Positions 26,214 through 35,930 of a DNA stretch of 64,000 nt are shown one piece after another. Position 1 is the stretch's first letter. Every line of letters begins with the position of its first letter. Location: NCBI GenBank assembly GCA_017403155.1, contig JAFQOP010000012.1, forward strand, positions 1-64,000, read 5' to 3'. The stretch is from Clostridia bacterium (GTDB lineage Bacteria; Bacillota; Clostridia; Oscillospirales; CAG-272). The notes beneath the pieces were generated by a model that was given only the letters and a program-made list of their open reading frames with translations, had not been told where the DNA came from and searched no databases. A program made the position numbers and the translations under genes.

Positions 26214-26972
26214 ATGAATGAAATGAAACGAATGCTAAGCTTTGTAAGACGTGCGGTCGACGACTACTCTATGATAAGCGACGGTGACAGGATTGCCGTC
26301 GGAATATCGGGAGGCAAGGACTCGCTCACTCTTCTTGCGACGCTCGCCTCTCTGCGCCGCTTCTACCCCAAGCGCTTCGAGCTCGTTGCGGTTACGGTAG
26401 ATATGGGCTTTGAGGGCGCTGACTACACTGCTATAAGGCAAATGTGCGACTCTCTGTCGGTGGAGTACGCAGTCGTTAAGACCGACATTGCTAAAATCAT
26501 TTTTGATATAAGGCAGGAATCAAACCCCTGCTCACTGTGCGCAAAAATGCGCAGAGGCGCGTTGCATGCCGCAGCAAAGGAGCACGGCTGCAACAAGGTT
26601 GCGCTCGGGCACCACTATGACGATGCTGTGGAAACCTTTATGCTGAATCTGTTCTTTGAGGGACGGCTCGGCTGCTTCTCCCCCGTCACCTACCTATCCA
26701 ACCGTGATATTACTCTCATACGGCCTATGATATATGCGCAGGAGAAGGACGTCGAATACTTTGTTCGCAGGTCACCTCTGCCCGTGCAGAAGAGTCTGTG
26801 TCCCGAGGATCACGCGACAGAACGCGAGCGAATGAAGAATCTGCTTGCATCTCTCGAAAAGGAAAACAAAGGACTGCGCCATCGCATATTCAACGCGATG
26901 TGCAAAGGGAAAATAGACGGCTTTAAGCTATGCGGTCGCTACCCGGATGCGGGCCCTGTTGACGATGAATAA
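26214..26972 (+). CDS. TtcA-family PP-loop ATPase (tRNA 2-thiolation-like)
   Basis: 252-residue adenylating enzyme with the PP-loop motif GISGGKDSL. It has a CSLC pair near residue 114, corresponding to the CxxC that binds the 4Fe-4S cluster in TtcA, and GHHYDDAVETF.LNLF. TtcA adds sulfur to cytidine 32 of tRNA. The third cluster cysteine may be in SLCPED. It is shorter than E. coli TtcA, as in many Clostridia, where the exact nucleoside target is untested. It is divergent from the amidase gene, separated by about 50 bases. Confidence 0.82.
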   Translation: MNEMKRMLSFVRRAVDDYSMISDGDRIAVGISGGKDSLTLLATLASLRRFYPKRFELVAVTVDMGFEGADYTAIRQMCDSLSVEYAVVKTDIAKIIFDIRQESNPCSLCAKMRRGALHAAAKEHGCNKVALGHHYDDAVETFMLNLFFEGRLGCFSPVTYLSNRDITLIRPMIYAQEKDVEYFVRRSPLPVQKSLCPEDHATERERMKNLLASLEKENKGLRHRIFNAMCKGKIDGFKLCGRYPDAGPVDDE

Positions 26973-27002
26973 AATTTGACTTAATATATTTAGGAGATTT
27001 TT

Positions 27003-27947
27003 ATGAAAAAGCTACTCTCACTTCTTTTAGCCCTGATGCTCACGCTCTCGCTTGCGCTCATGCTGTGCGCATGCTCGAACGAAACGCCAAACGGCGATGA
27101 CACCGTAGACAACGGAACGGGCTCTACCAACGACGAGCTGATTGAGGACGTGCTGAAGGATACCTTCGAGCTTGACTTCACTCTCTCGGACAGCGGCACC
27201 TACTACATCATAACGGGCTTCGGCATGAACTACACAAACCCCAACATAGTTATCCCCTCCACGTACAACGACCTGCCCGTACGCGAGATCAGAGCTCGCG
27301 CCTTTACCGCTAATATCTCAAAAAGCCTGATGGAGTCGATAGTCATCCCCTCAAGCATTGAAAAGATCGGTGACTTTGCCTTCAGTGAGTGCGATAAGCT
27401 CAAAACAGTTACTATGAATGCAGGGCTTACGCATATCGGTGAGGGTGCTTTCAGAAAATGTGCTATTGAAACTGTCATCGTGCCCGATACGGTTACTTAT
27501 ATCGGAGACTACGCCTTCAGCGAGTGCTCCTCTCTTAAGAGCGTTACCCTCTCCTCCTCACTTTCCCACCTTGGAAAGAATCCCTTCCGCGCGTGCGGAA
27601 AGATAATCGGAAACGGTGCAACTGCATTCGAAGGTGCTTACACGGTACCTACCTCTGACGGAAAATGCTGGGTTGTCAGCTCTGTGGCAAGCAAAGCGAC
27701 GGATACTACCAATATAAATCTGCCCGACAACACAGTGGGAATCGCTGCCGACGCATTTGACAGAAGCCGCGGTCTTGTTTCCATTGATATTCCCAAGTCG
27801 GTCAAATATATCGGTGAGAGTGCATTCTCGGAAAACGCCAATCTTGCAAGCGTCGTCTACGGAGGAGTAGGAAGCGAGTGGATAGTTATATCTATCGGTG
27901 ACGATAACTTCCCCCTCCTGGAGGCAGACAAGACCTACGGCGGATAA
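27003..27947 (+). CDS. BspA-type leucine-rich-repeat lipoprotein
   Basis: 314-residue surface lipoprotein: signal peptide with lipobox LCAC (Cys24), then an Asn/Asp/Gly-rich tether. At least four LRR_5 (BspA/TpLRR) repeats follow, of the form IPSSIEKIGDFAFSECDKLKTV. These repeats are common in gut Clostridia surface proteins and usually mediate binding to host, matrix or other bacteria. A 30-base gap separates it from the TtcA-like gene. A strong hairpin terminator follows its stop. Confidence 0.85.
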   Translation: MKKLLSLLLALMLTLSLALMLCACSNETPNGDDTVDNGTGSTNDELIEDVLKDTFELDFTLSDSGTYYIITGFGMNYTNPNIVIPSTYNDLPVREIRARAFTANISKSLMESIVIPSSIEKIGDFAFSECDKLKTVTMNAGLTHIGEGAFRKCAIETVIVPDTVTYIGDYAFSECSSLKSVTLSSSLSHLGKNPFRACGKIIGNGATAFEGAYTVPTSDGKCWVVSSVASKATDTTNINLPDNTVGIAADAFDRSRGLVSIDIPKSVKYIGESAFSENANLASVVYGGVGSEWIVISIGDDNFPLLEADKTYGG

Positions 27948-27950
27948 AAA

Positions 27951-27979
27951 GAAAAAAGGACTCGGTGAGTCCTTTTTTC
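27951..27979. terminator. Bidirectional terminator between the LRR lipoprotein and HPr-like genes
   Basis: GAAAAAAGGACTC/GAGTCCTTTTTTC with a 3-nt loop, placed between the two convergent genes; it has a U-run on each strand. Confidence 0.9.
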
Positions 27980-28002
27980 TTTATCCTCTTTTTCAGTTTT
28001 TT

Positions 28003-28233
28003 TCAGTTTGCCTTAAACTTTTCGATGCTCGAGAAGAACGCATCACCGTCATCGGTATGCACTCTTACGGTAATGGGTGAGAGAAGATCGAGCGAGAAGA
28101 TACCCATAATGGATTTAGCGTCTATAATGTATCTGCCCTGCACAAGGTCAACCTCAAAATCTACGAGAATAACCTGGCTGACGAACTCTCTGATCTCCTG
28201 GATAGTGAAAAGCTTTATCTGCATTTCTTTCAT
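28003..28233 (-). CDS. HPr-like protein lacking the catalytic histidine
   Basis: 76-residue protein with the HPr fold pattern. The regulatory-site region is conserved (IDAKSIMGIFSLDLLSPI, matching AKSIMGVMSL of HPr with its Ser46). The N-terminal active-site segment, normally GLHARPA with His15, is replaced by IQEIREFVSQ, so phosphotransfer from enzyme I is not expected. A regulatory or structural role is inferred. The ribosome-binding site AAAGGAGAT lies upstream of ATG 28233. It is monocistronic and convergent with the LRR gene. Confidence 0.8.
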   Translation of the reverse strand: MKEMQIKLFTIQEIREFVSQVILVDFEVDLVQGRYIIDAKSIMGIFSLDLLSPITVRVHTDDGDAFFSSIEKFKAN

Positions 28234-28390
28234 TGCGCTATCTCCTTTTGCATATTATCAAGCATATTATACCACTATGTATCGATTTTGTCAACGGGCT
28301 TTTTTATGCGTTTTTTGTTTATTTTTCGCGTTGTGGAAGCCCGGGAGGAAAATGCAAAATGAACAAAATGCAAATTTAAAGCTTGGGGTA

Positions 28391-28419
28391 TTGACTTTAA
28401 TAAATATTTATGTTAATAT
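28391..28419 (+). promoter_or_regulatory. thrS promoter (SigA type)
   Basis: TTGACT (28391-28396), a 17-nt spacer and TAATAT (28414-28419), just upstream of the T-box leader. Confidence 0.7.
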
Positions 28420-28424
28420 ATTTT

Positions 28425-28632
28425 GCAGTGGAACAAGTCGGTAGGACACGCACCGCACCAGAGAGCCGTCGGAAGCTGAAAAGACGGACCTTGACGCCCT
28501 ATTCGGTACCGCCCACGGCGCCTCTTTTGCGCACAATTTTATATTTTTTGAGTTAATCGCTCGGGTGGAACCGTGCGGGACGTAAGTCCTCACCCCGAAG
28601 GCAGTGATGTCCTTTGGTGGCGAGGATTTTTT
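28425..28632 (+). ncRNA. T-box riboswitch, threonine-specific by context
   Basis: Leader RNA that senses uncharged tRNA. It has a Stem I region (from about 28430, including an AGAGAG-like element and GNUG/GAA loops). The specifier candidate is an ACC threonine codon at 28508-28510. The conserved T-box bulge GTGGAACCG is at 28565-28573. The intrinsic terminator stem is at 28586-28632 (CCTC.CC pairing with GGTGGCGAGG), ending in a U-run. When tRNA-Thr is uncharged, the antiterminator should form and thrS is transcribed. Confidence 0.9.
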
Positions 28633-28660
28633 ATTTTTATATACAACAGAAAGGATATAT

Positions 28661-30610
28661 ATGACTATGAAGAAAATCACATTTGCCTCGGGAGAGGTCT
28701 ACGAATTTGAGGGCGAGGTTTCCGTCTATGAGGCAGCGCAGTCCCTCGGCATAATCTCGCGCGAGGTTATTACCGCGCGCGTCAACGGTACGCTCACCGA
28801 GCTTTCAACCAAGGTAAGCGAGGATGCTACCGTTACGCTCTACACCTTCAAGAGCGAGGAGGGGCGCCAGGTATTCCGCCACACTGCGGCGCACATTATG
28901 GCTCAGGCTGTAAAGAGGCTCTACCCGAACACCAAGCAGACAATAGGTCCCGCTACCGACAGCGGATTTTTTCAGGACTTTGACTCGGAGATATCCTTTA
29001 CCCCCGATATCCTCAAGAATATCGAGGCAGAGATGAAGAAGATAGTTAAGGAGAATCTCCTTATAGAAAGAATCGTTATGAGCCGCGACGAGGCTATCAA
29101 GCTCATGAAGGAGCTTGACGAGCCCTACAAGGTTGAGCGAATCGAGGAGCTTGCAGAGGATGCGGTTATTTCCCTCTACAAGCAGGGCGAGTATATCGAT
29201 CTGTGTGCAGGTCCCCACCTCCATACCACCGGTGCAGTAAAGGCGTTCAAGCTCACGCAGTGCACGGGTGCGTACTACAAGGGCGATCAGAATAACAAGA
29301 TGCTGCAGCGCGTTTACGGAATTGCATTCCCCACAAAGGACGAGCTCAATGCATACGTGCAGGCGCAGGAGGAGGCTCTCAAGCGCGACCACAACAAGAT
29401 CGGCCGCGAGCTCGAGTACTTCACCACTGTTGACTCGATAGGTCAGGGTCTGCCCATCCTTCTCCCCAAGGGTGCAAGAACCATCCAGCTTCTGCAGAGA
29501 TGGATTGAGGACGAGGAGGCAAGCCGCGGCTATCTTCTCACCAAGACACCCCTCATGGCAAAAAGAGAGCTCTATAAGATCTCGGGTCACTGGGATCACT
29601 ACCTTGACGGCATGTTCGTCATCGGAGACCCCGACGACTACACAAAGGATTGCTTTGCACTCCGTCCTATGACCTGCCCCTTCCAGTATCAGGTTTACCT
29701 CAACAGAAAGCGCTCCTACCGCGAGCTTCCCATGCGCCTCGGCGAGACCTCTACCCTCTTCAGAAACGAGGACTCGGGCGAGATGCACGGACTTATCAGA
29801 GTGCGCCAGTTTACGATTTCCGAGGGTCACCTCGTGCTCCGTCCCGACCAGCTTGCAGAGGAGTTCAAGGGATGTCTTGACCTCGCAAGGCACTGCCTCG
29901 AGACGCTTGGACTCTGGGAGGACTGCTCCTTCCGCTTCTCGCAGTGGGACCCCGCACGCACGGATAAATATGAGGGCACACCCGAGCAGTGGAACGAGGC
30001 GCAGACAATAATGGGCGAGCTGCTCGACGAGCTGCTCGGCAGAGAAAACTACTCTATCGGTATTGACGAGGCGGCATTCTACGGTCCCAAGCTCGATATA
30101 CAGTGCAAGAACGTATTCGGCAAGGAGGATACTATCGTTACCATACAGATAGATATGCTTCTGGCTAAGAAGTTCGGCATGGAATACACCGACAGAGATA
30201 ACACACAGAAGAATCCCTACATCATTCACCGCACGTCAATGGGCTGCTATGAGAGAACACTCGCGCTCCTGCTGGAAAAATATGCGGGTGCACTTCCCAC
30301 ATGGCTCTCTCCCACGCAGGTAACCGTTATTCCCGTTGTTGGTGACTTTGCAGACTATGCGGCAGAGGTAACGGAGGCTCTCAAGGCGGCAGGCGTGCGC
30401 GCTGAGCTCGATGACAGAAACGAAAAGCTCGGATACCGTATCCGCGAAGCGCAGCTGGCAAAGGTACCCTATATGCTTGTCGTCGGAGAGGATGAGATGA
30501 ATGCCCGCTCGGTCACCGCAAGAGCCCGCAAGGAGGGCGAGGGCGGAAAATTTGGCCTCGAGGAATTTATCGCGAAGATCACCGACGAGATCAAGACAAA
30601 GAAACGCTGA
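28661..30610 (+). CDS. thrS: Threonine--tRNA ligase
   Basis: 649-residue class II synthetase. An N-terminal TGS domain (residues 1-65) is followed by the editing domain, with the FRHTAAHIMAQAV (HxxxH) motif and YIDLCAGPHLH. The class II core includes RPMTCPFQYQVY, RLGE.STLFRNEDSGEMHGL and the RTSMGCYERTLALLLEKYAG motif. The C-terminal anticodon-binding domain begins at VTVIPV. Active-site zinc ligands (Cys of MTCPF and the His residues) are present. The start ATG 28661 follows AAAGGA. It is controlled by the T-box at 28425-28632. Confidence 0.97.
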   Translation: MTMKKITFASGEVYEFEGEVSVYEAAQSLGIISREVITARVNGTLTELSTKVSEDATVTLYTFKSEEGRQVFRHTAAHIMAQAVKRLYPNTKQTIGPATDSGFFQDFDSEISFTPDILKNIEAEMKKIVKENLLIERIVMSRDEAIKLMKELDEPYKVERIEELAEDAVISLYKQGEYIDLCAGPHLHTTGAVKAFKLTQCTGAYYKGDQNNKMLQRVYGIAFPTKDELNAYVQAQEEALKRDHNKIGRELEYFTTVDSIGQGLPILLPKGARTIQLLQRWIEDEEASRGYLLTKTPLMAKRELYKISGHWDHYLDGMFVIGDPDDYTKDCFALRPMTCPFQYQVYLNRKRSYRELPMRLGETSTLFRNEDSGEMHGLIRVRQFTISEGHLVLRPDQLAEEFKGCLDLARHCLETLGLWEDCSFRFSQWDPARTDKYEGTPEQWNEAQTIMGELLDELLGRENYSIGIDEAAFYGPKLDIQCKNVFGKEDTIVTIQIDMLLAKKFGMEYTDRDNTQKNPYIIHRTSMGCYERTLALLLEKYAGALPTWLSPTQVTVIPVVGDFADYAAEVTEALKAAGVRAELDDRNEKLGYRIREAQLAKVPYMLVVGEDEMNARSVTARARKEGEGGKFGLEEFIAKITDEIKTKKR

Positions 30611-30626
30611 TTTCGGAGATCTAAAT

Positions 30627-31514
30627 ATGAATTATACAATAAAAAACAACAGCTACACCGCCACCGTATCCTCGGTGGGGGCGGAGCTCATATCTCTGGT
30701 AAGCAACAAGGATGGGCGCGAGCTCATCTGGCAAAGCCCCTCAGATAAATACTGGTCAAAGCACGCTCCCCTGCTCTTCCCCGTTGCGGGAAGGCTAAAG
30801 GACTCAAAATACACCGCAGGCGGTGTAGAGTATTCTATGTCGGCTCACGGCTTCATCTCAAAAAAGACCTTTGTACTTAAGGAGGAGAGCGACTCGACGC
30901 TGACTCTTGTCTGCTGTGCTGATGAGGATACTCTTTCTGTATACCCATTCAAATTCAGACTTGAGGTCACCTACACTCTTACCGAATCTGGTATAGATGC
31001 CTCGGTGACTGTAAGGAACGAGGGAGACAGGCTTATGCCCTATACCTTCGGCTGGCATCCCGGCTTCGCTCTCCCGACAGAGGATGGGCAGGATATTGAG
31101 GACTACCGTCTTCGCTTTGCCGACGAGGTGAGGAGCGCAAAATGGACTCCCCTTCAGCACGTTTGCTTCGCGCGTCCTTATGCAGAGGATTACCCCCTCA
31201 AGGACGGAGAGTACGTGCTCTCGGAGAGCGAGATATATGCAAACGATACTATGATATTTGACAGTGTCGGCAATTCACTCACTTTGTACGCTGTCGGACA
31301 CCCCTATTCCCTCAACCTCTCCTGGAGCGACAACTGCCCCTACCTCTGCGTATGGAAGGAGCCTGCAAACGGAGCAAAGTTCATCTGTCTCGAGCCCTGG
31401 TCGGGTCTGCCCGGCGACGGTGAGACGGACGAAAACTTCGACACAAGAGCAATGAAGCGACTTTCCCCCGATGAATCGGAGAGCTTCCTGCTTTCTATGT
31501 CATTTACGGTATAG
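30627..31514 (+). CDS. Aldose 1-epimerase family protein
   Basis: 295-residue mutarotase-like enzyme (GalM/YeaD superfamily). Typical elements are GAELISLV...RELIWQSPSDKYW, LLFPVAGRLKDS.Y, MSAHGFISKKTF, FGWHPGFALP with the catalytic-type His and LCVWKEPANGAKFICLEPW with the Glu that acts as base. It would interconvert alpha and beta anomers of a sugar; the substrate is not determinable. It follows thrS by 16 bases and may share its transcript. It contains no transport or signal sequence. Confidence 0.85.
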   Translation: MNYTIKNNSYTATVSSVGAELISLVSNKDGRELIWQSPSDKYWSKHAPLLFPVAGRLKDSKYTAGGVEYSMSAHGFISKKTFVLKEESDSTLTLVCCADEDTLSVYPFKFRLEVTYTLTESGIDASVTVRNEGDRLMPYTFGWHPGFALPTEDGQDIEDYRLRFADEVRSAKWTPLQHVCFARPYAEDYPLKDGEYVLSESEIYANDTMIFDSVGNSLTLYAVGHPYSLNLSWSDNCPYLCVWKEPANGAKFICLEPWSGLPGDGETDENFDTRAMKRLSPDESESFLLSMSFTV

Positions 31515-31542
31515 CCCGTATATATTTGAAAGGATAAACTAA

Positions 31543-34500
31543 ATGAAGCTTATAAGAAAAGCCGTGATACTTCTCACGCTTATCTGCCTGTCGGTGCTCC
31601 TCGCATCGGTGCTCTCATCCTGCTCCGAGTGCGCTCACACGTCATGCACCTCATGGGTAACCACCAAGGAGGCAACGTGCGCCGAAGCGGGTATCAAGGA
31701 GCGAAGCTGCCTTGAGTGCGGTGAGGTTTTTACCTCCTCGGTCAACAAAAAGTCTCATTCCTACGGAAAATACCTTGCTGACGGAAACGGCACCTGCACC
31801 TACATCGGCTCGCTCACCGCCACATGCGAGAATTGCGGTGCAAAAAAGTCGAAGATGGACGACGGAAACCCATACGGACACACATATTTTGACGGAGTGT
31901 GCTCCACCTGCGGTGACACCCTCACTCTTGTCGGGAGCTACGATGCATCCGCTACGTCCTCGGACAGCGTAACTGTAAAGGTATATCGCTCACTTGACGG
32001 ACACTATGAGCTCGATGTTGTCGGCACGGGACACATGAAGGACCTTGCCGAGGGGGAGCATGCCCCCTGGGCTGAATACAAATCGAACATATCCGTCCTA
32101 CACATCTATTCGGGTGTAGAGAGCATAGGAGACAGAGCCTTCTTTGAGCTCGACGTGCTCTCACAGATAGATCTGGAGGCAGGACTCAAATCGGTTGGTA
32201 AAAATGCCTTTCCCGAGCTGTTCACCCCCTCGATCACCCGAGTTTACGATATGGCAACCTGGGTGAGTCTTGAATTTGAGGACGGGGGTGTTCCCTCCCT
32301 TTATATGACTGGACTCATCTACGTCGGCAAGATAGAGGTGGACGAAAACGGAGCAAAGAAGCTCACGAACAAATCCACAAGAATAGAAAATCTCATCATC
32401 CCGGAGGGTGTCGAGACCATTGGAAGCTATGCCTTCTATCAGAACAACCACATTACCACAGTCACCCTGCCCGCCTCTCTCAAGAGCATCGGTTCGTATG
32501 CATTCTATGAATGCGGAGCAATCGAAGAGGTTTATACACCTACTCTTTCTGCATGGTGCGGCATCAGCTTTGCCGAGAGGTATGCAAACCCTCTTATATA
32601 CGGTAGAAATCTCTTTGTTGACGGTGAGTTGCTCACTTCTCTCACCCTCGGTGACGGAATAAGCTCGCTTGAGCGCGGTGCATTCGAGGGCTGCACAAGC
32701 CTCGTTGATCTCGTTGTAAAGGGTGGTATCTCTACAATACCCGATTATGCCTTTTATAACTGCTCGGGGCTGCGAACAATCACAGTGGAGGAGGGGCTTG
32801 AGAGCATCGGCTCCTTTGCCTTCTACGGTGCGGCGAGCCTCACTGACATCAAGCTCCCCGACAGCCTTACCAATCTCAGCTCCGATGCATTCAGAAATTG
32901 CAAAAGCCTCATCTCGGCAGACATGGGTGACGGACTTGAAAAAATCAGCTCCTCCGCATTCCGCGACTGCTATCAGCTTATGCACCTTGAGCTCGGCACC
33001 TCCGTCACGGATATTGCGACGGATGCATTTGCAGGCTGTATAAAGATATACGAGATTGAAAACCGTTCATCCCTTGACGTCGGCAGCTATGAGCTCGCGG
33101 ACAATGCTCTCCGAGTCTACTCTACGGACGAGAAAAGCAAGCTGACTGTGATAGAGCAGTCGGACGACGCAAGCGAAACCGTGGCAGGCACAGGGCTTAT
33201 TCTCTACCGCGACGCAGATACCGTGCTCGTTGTCGGATATATCGGAATTCGTGATAATCTCACGCTATCGAGCGACGTTGTCGGCAGCAGCTTCTCGATA
33301 TACAAAAACGCCTTCGTAAATACGCACGTTACAGCCCTTACCGTCGGCAAGGGTGTTGTGAGAATGTATGACGATGCATTTGCAGACGTTGCGTTTCTCT
33401 CGGTCAACGTGCTCGACCTTGGCGACTGGTGCGGCATAGTGTTCGAAAGCTACACCGCAAATCCGCTGTATCTTGCCAAGGAGCTTCGTCTCGAGAGCAG
33501 CACAAAGGAAACTCTCAAGGTTACAATCCCGGACGGAGTCAGCAAAATCAACGCCTTTGCCTTTGCAGGTCTTGGACAGATAACCGAATTCAAGATTCCC
33601 GAATCGGTCAGCTCTATCGGAGAGGGTGCATTTATGGAGTGCATCTCGGCAATGAGAACAACGGGCGGAGTATCCTACATAGGAAAATGGATAGTCAGCC
33701 TCGACAAGGCGGAGGGCTCCGCAACTCTCGCCAACGACACCGTCGGTGTCGTTGACGGTGCTTTTGATGGCTGCAAGGTCGACTCCTTTATAACGAATGC
33801 AAAGCTGCTCCACCTCATTCCGACGCAGCTCGCGGCATCGCTCAATATAATAGGCGGCACGCTGAATGCGGACACCTTTGTCCCCTTCACCGCTCTTACC
33901 TCGCTGTCTATAAGCAGCAGCGTAACTCTGCCTGATGAAGAGTTCAAGTCCGTAAACGTTACAAAGCTATCGGCTACGAAGAACGCACTTGCACTTTTCA
34001 GAGGTGCTCCCATTACGAATCTGACCGTAATCGGCGGCTCTCTTAACCGCGCTGACATCGAGCCCTTCACCGCGCTTACTGCTCTGGCTATCGAATCCGG
34101 AGTCAAATCGGTTGCGGCAGGAACCTTCAAGAATCTTACGTCTCTTAGGACCGTCTCCGTAAGAGGCGGACTTACCTCCCTGCCCTCGGAGCTGTTTGCA
34201 GGATGCACCTCACTTACTGACGTGACACTGCACACAGGCTTGCTCTCGATGAGCAAGGATGCCTTTGACGGATGCACCTCTCTTATCCAGACAGAAAACG
34301 GCGTATCCTACGTTGCAGGCTGGATAATTGATGCAGACAGCAGCGCTGAAAGCCTTGTAATTCGGGCAGATACCGTAGGTATCGCCGGTGGAGTATTCGG
34401 TTCTGACTCCTCGCTCAAGACAGTCTACTATCTCGAGAGGCAGACCGCATATAACAAAATAATGTTCAATTCAAAGGACAACCCTGCAATTATCTCGGCA

Positions 34501-34590
34501 AGAATCTATTTCTTCGTTGAGACAAAGCCCAATTCAAGCGGTAGCTTCTGGCACTACGTAGACGGTGTTCCCACAGTTTGGGAAGTATAA
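31543..34590 (+). CDS. Large BspA-type leucine-rich-repeat lipoprotein with Cys-rich head
   Basis: 1015-residue lipoprotein: lipobox LSSC (Cys27), then a Cys/His-rich head (CSECAHTSC; CLECGEVF; CENCGAKK; CSTCGDTL) that resembles paired zinc ribbons or disulfide knots. A long array of LRR_5 repeats runs from about residue 180 to the end. Several positions have LPASLKSIGSYAFYECGAIEEV-like units; later repeats are divergent (SLRTVSVRGGLTSLPSELF). It is likely exposed on the cell surface, possibly for adhesion. It follows the mutarotase gene by 28 bases; a bidirectional terminator follows. Confidence 0.85.
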   Translation: MKLIRKAVILLTLICLSVLLASVLSSCSECAHTSCTSWVTTKEATCAEAGIKERSCLECGEVFTSSVNKKSHSYGKYLADGNGTCTYIGSLTATCENCGAKKSKMDDGNPYGHTYFDGVCSTCGDTLTLVGSYDASATSSDSVTVKVYRSLDGHYELDVVGTGHMKDLAEGEHAPWAEYKSNISVLHIYSGVESIGDRAFFELDVLSQIDLEAGLKSVGKNAFPELFTPSITRVYDMATWVSLEFEDGGVPSLYMTGLIYVGKIEVDENGAKKLTNKSTRIENLIIPEGVETIGSYAFYQNNHITTVTLPASLKSIGSYAFYECGAIEEVYTPTLSAWCGISFAERYANPLIYGRNLFVDGELLTSLTLGDGISSLERGAFEGCTSLVDLVVKGGISTIPDYAFYNCSGLRTITVEEGLESIGSFAFYGAASLTDIKLPDSLTNLSSDAFRNCKSLISADMGDGLEKISSSAFRDCYQLMHLELGTSVTDIATDAFAGCIKIYEIENRSSLDVGSYELADNALRVYSTDEKSKLTVIEQSDDASETVAGTGLILYRDADTVLVVGYIGIRDNLTLSSDVVGSSFSIYKNAFVNTHVTALTVGKGVVRMYDDAFADVAFLSVNVLDLGDWCGIVFESYTANPLYLAKELRLESSTKETLKVTIPDGVSKINAFAFAGLGQITEFKIPESVSSIGEGAFMECISAMRTTGGVSYIGKWIVSLDKAEGSATLANDTVGVVDGAFDGCKVDSFITNAKLLHLIPTQLAASLNIIGGTLNADTFVPFTALTSLSISSSVTLPDEEFKSVNVTKLSATKNALALFRGAPITNLTVIGGSLNRADIEPFTALTALAIESGVKSVAAGTFKNLTSLRTVSVRGGLTSLPSELFAGCTSLTDVTLHTGLLSMSKDAFDGCTSLIQTENGVSYVAGWIIDADSSAESLVIRADTVGIAGGVFGSDSSLKTVYYLERQTAYNKIMFNSKDNPAIISARIYFFVETKPNSSGSFWHYVDGVPTVWEV

Positions 34591-34601
34591 AAATTCAACA
34601 G

Positions 34602-34633
34602 AAAAGACCTCCGAAAAATCGGAGGTCTTTTTT
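34602..34633. terminator. Bidirectional terminator after the large LRR gene
   Basis: AAAAGACCTCCGA/TCGGAGGTCTTTTTT stem between the LRR lipoprotein and the convergent CyuA-like gene, with U-runs on both strands. Confidence 0.9.
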
Positions 34634-34641
34634 AATGCTTT

Positions 34642-35916
34642 TCAGTCATCGAGCATAATGTTAAGTATCTCTCTGTCGGTCTGGCGCATACCGAGGCGCG
34701 CAAGACGACCGATGCTGTCTATCGTATTTTCTACGCCCTTTTTAACTATTCCGTCACCGCCGAAGAATTGGTTGCCCGAGCGATAGAGGTGATAACCAAG
34801 GAGCCCGTTTTCGACAGCGGTGGCAATTTTAGCCGCGCAGCTGGCCTTGGCACCGTCGCAGATAAGTCCCGAGTCGACGGCAAGAGCATTTACAAGAGTA
34901 TGTGCAATCTCGACGTAGCCGCCGCCGTAAAGATATGCAACTCCGCAGCCTGCACCCGCACCTGCGGCAACGGCGCCGCAATATGCACTGAGTGTGCCGA
35001 TTCCGCTCTTTACCCTGAGAGTTATAAGATTTGAAACACAGAGGGCGCGCAGCAGCTTGTCCTCGGAGACTCCCATCTCACGTGCATAAACAATAACGGG
35101 TACGGAGGCGGTCATGCCCTGATTTCCGCTGCCGGAATTAATTATTACAGGCATCTCACAGCCGTTCATACGCGCGTCACTGCCTGCGGCAGCATACGCC
35201 TTTGCCCTATTGCTGATGTCGGGAGAATATGAGCTTAAATACACCTTGCCTATATTAGCGCCGTAATTGTTTTTTAGCCCCTCCTCGGCAATTGCCATAT
35301 TATAGCTTATCTGACGCATGAGGGTTTGGCGCACGTCGTCGAGCATAACGGTGTCGGCAAAGGACACAATCTCCTCCACCGTCATTGCCTCGCGTCGGTG
35401 CTCAATCTTCTCCTGCTCCTTACCCTCGTATACCGTGACACCGTTTTTGAGGACACGAACAACGTTGGTGTGCCTGCCTTCTATAATCACCTCTGCCTTA
35501 TCGTCGGCTCTCATAAGTGTGACGTGTATGTAAAACTGCTCGTCCGTATCTGCGAGGGTGACCCTCACGGGGAGAGCCTCACGCACCTTCTGCATAAGCA
35601 GGATATGCTCTTCTGTGACGGAGGAGAGAACCTCGAGAAATGCGTCGTGACGGCCTCCGACAAAGCCTGCAATGAGAGCTGCCTCGATGCCGCGCATTCC
35701 ACCCGTATGAGGAACTACGACACTCTTGGCATTCTTTATTATATTTCCGCTTACAGCGATCTCGGCGCTTATCGGACTCTGTCCAAGCGCTTCTCTCGCC
35801 ACAGCTGCCGCATACGCTATTGCAATCGGCTCGGTGCAGCCCATCGCAGGGACGAGCTCCTCGCGGAGAAGGCGAACGTAATATTCGTATTTTTCGGGGG
35901 AAAGGGTGATGCTCAT
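34642..35916 (-). CDS. L-cysteine desulfidase (CyuA/UPF0597) family protein
   Basis: 424-residue member of the UPF0597/YhaM family, related to the serine dehydratase fold. CyuA breaks down L-cysteine to pyruvate, ammonia and sulfide with a 4Fe-4S cluster. The conserved pieces are VPAMGCTEPIAIAYAAA, HTGGMRGIEAA, NGCEMPVIINSGSGNQGMTASVPV, GAGAGCGVAYLYGG and CDGAKASCAAKI. The cysteines in these motifs fit the cluster ligands. Substrate specificity is inferred from the family. Confidence 0.85.
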   Translation of the reverse strand: MSITLSPEKYEYYVRLLREELVPAMGCTEPIAIAYAAAVAREALGQSPISAEIAVSGNIIKNAKSVVVPHTGGMRGIEAALIAGFVGGRHDAFLEVLSSVTEEHILLMQKVREALPVRVTLADTDEQFYIHVTLMRADDKAEVIIEGRHTNVVRVLKNGVTVYEGKEQEKIEHRREAMTVEEIVSFADTVMLDDVRQTLMRQISYNMAIAEEGLKNNYGANIGKVYLSSYSPDISNRAKAYAAAGSDARMNGCEMPVIINSGSGNQGMTASVPVIVYAREMGVSEDKLLRALCVSNLITLRVKSGIGTLSAYCGAVAAGAGAGCGVAYLYGGGYVEIAHTLVNALAVDSGLICDGAKASCAAKIATAVENGLLGYHLYRSGNQFFGGDGIVKKGVENTIDSIGRLARLGMRQTDREILNIMLDD

Positions 35917-35930
35917 ATCCTTAACCTCTT

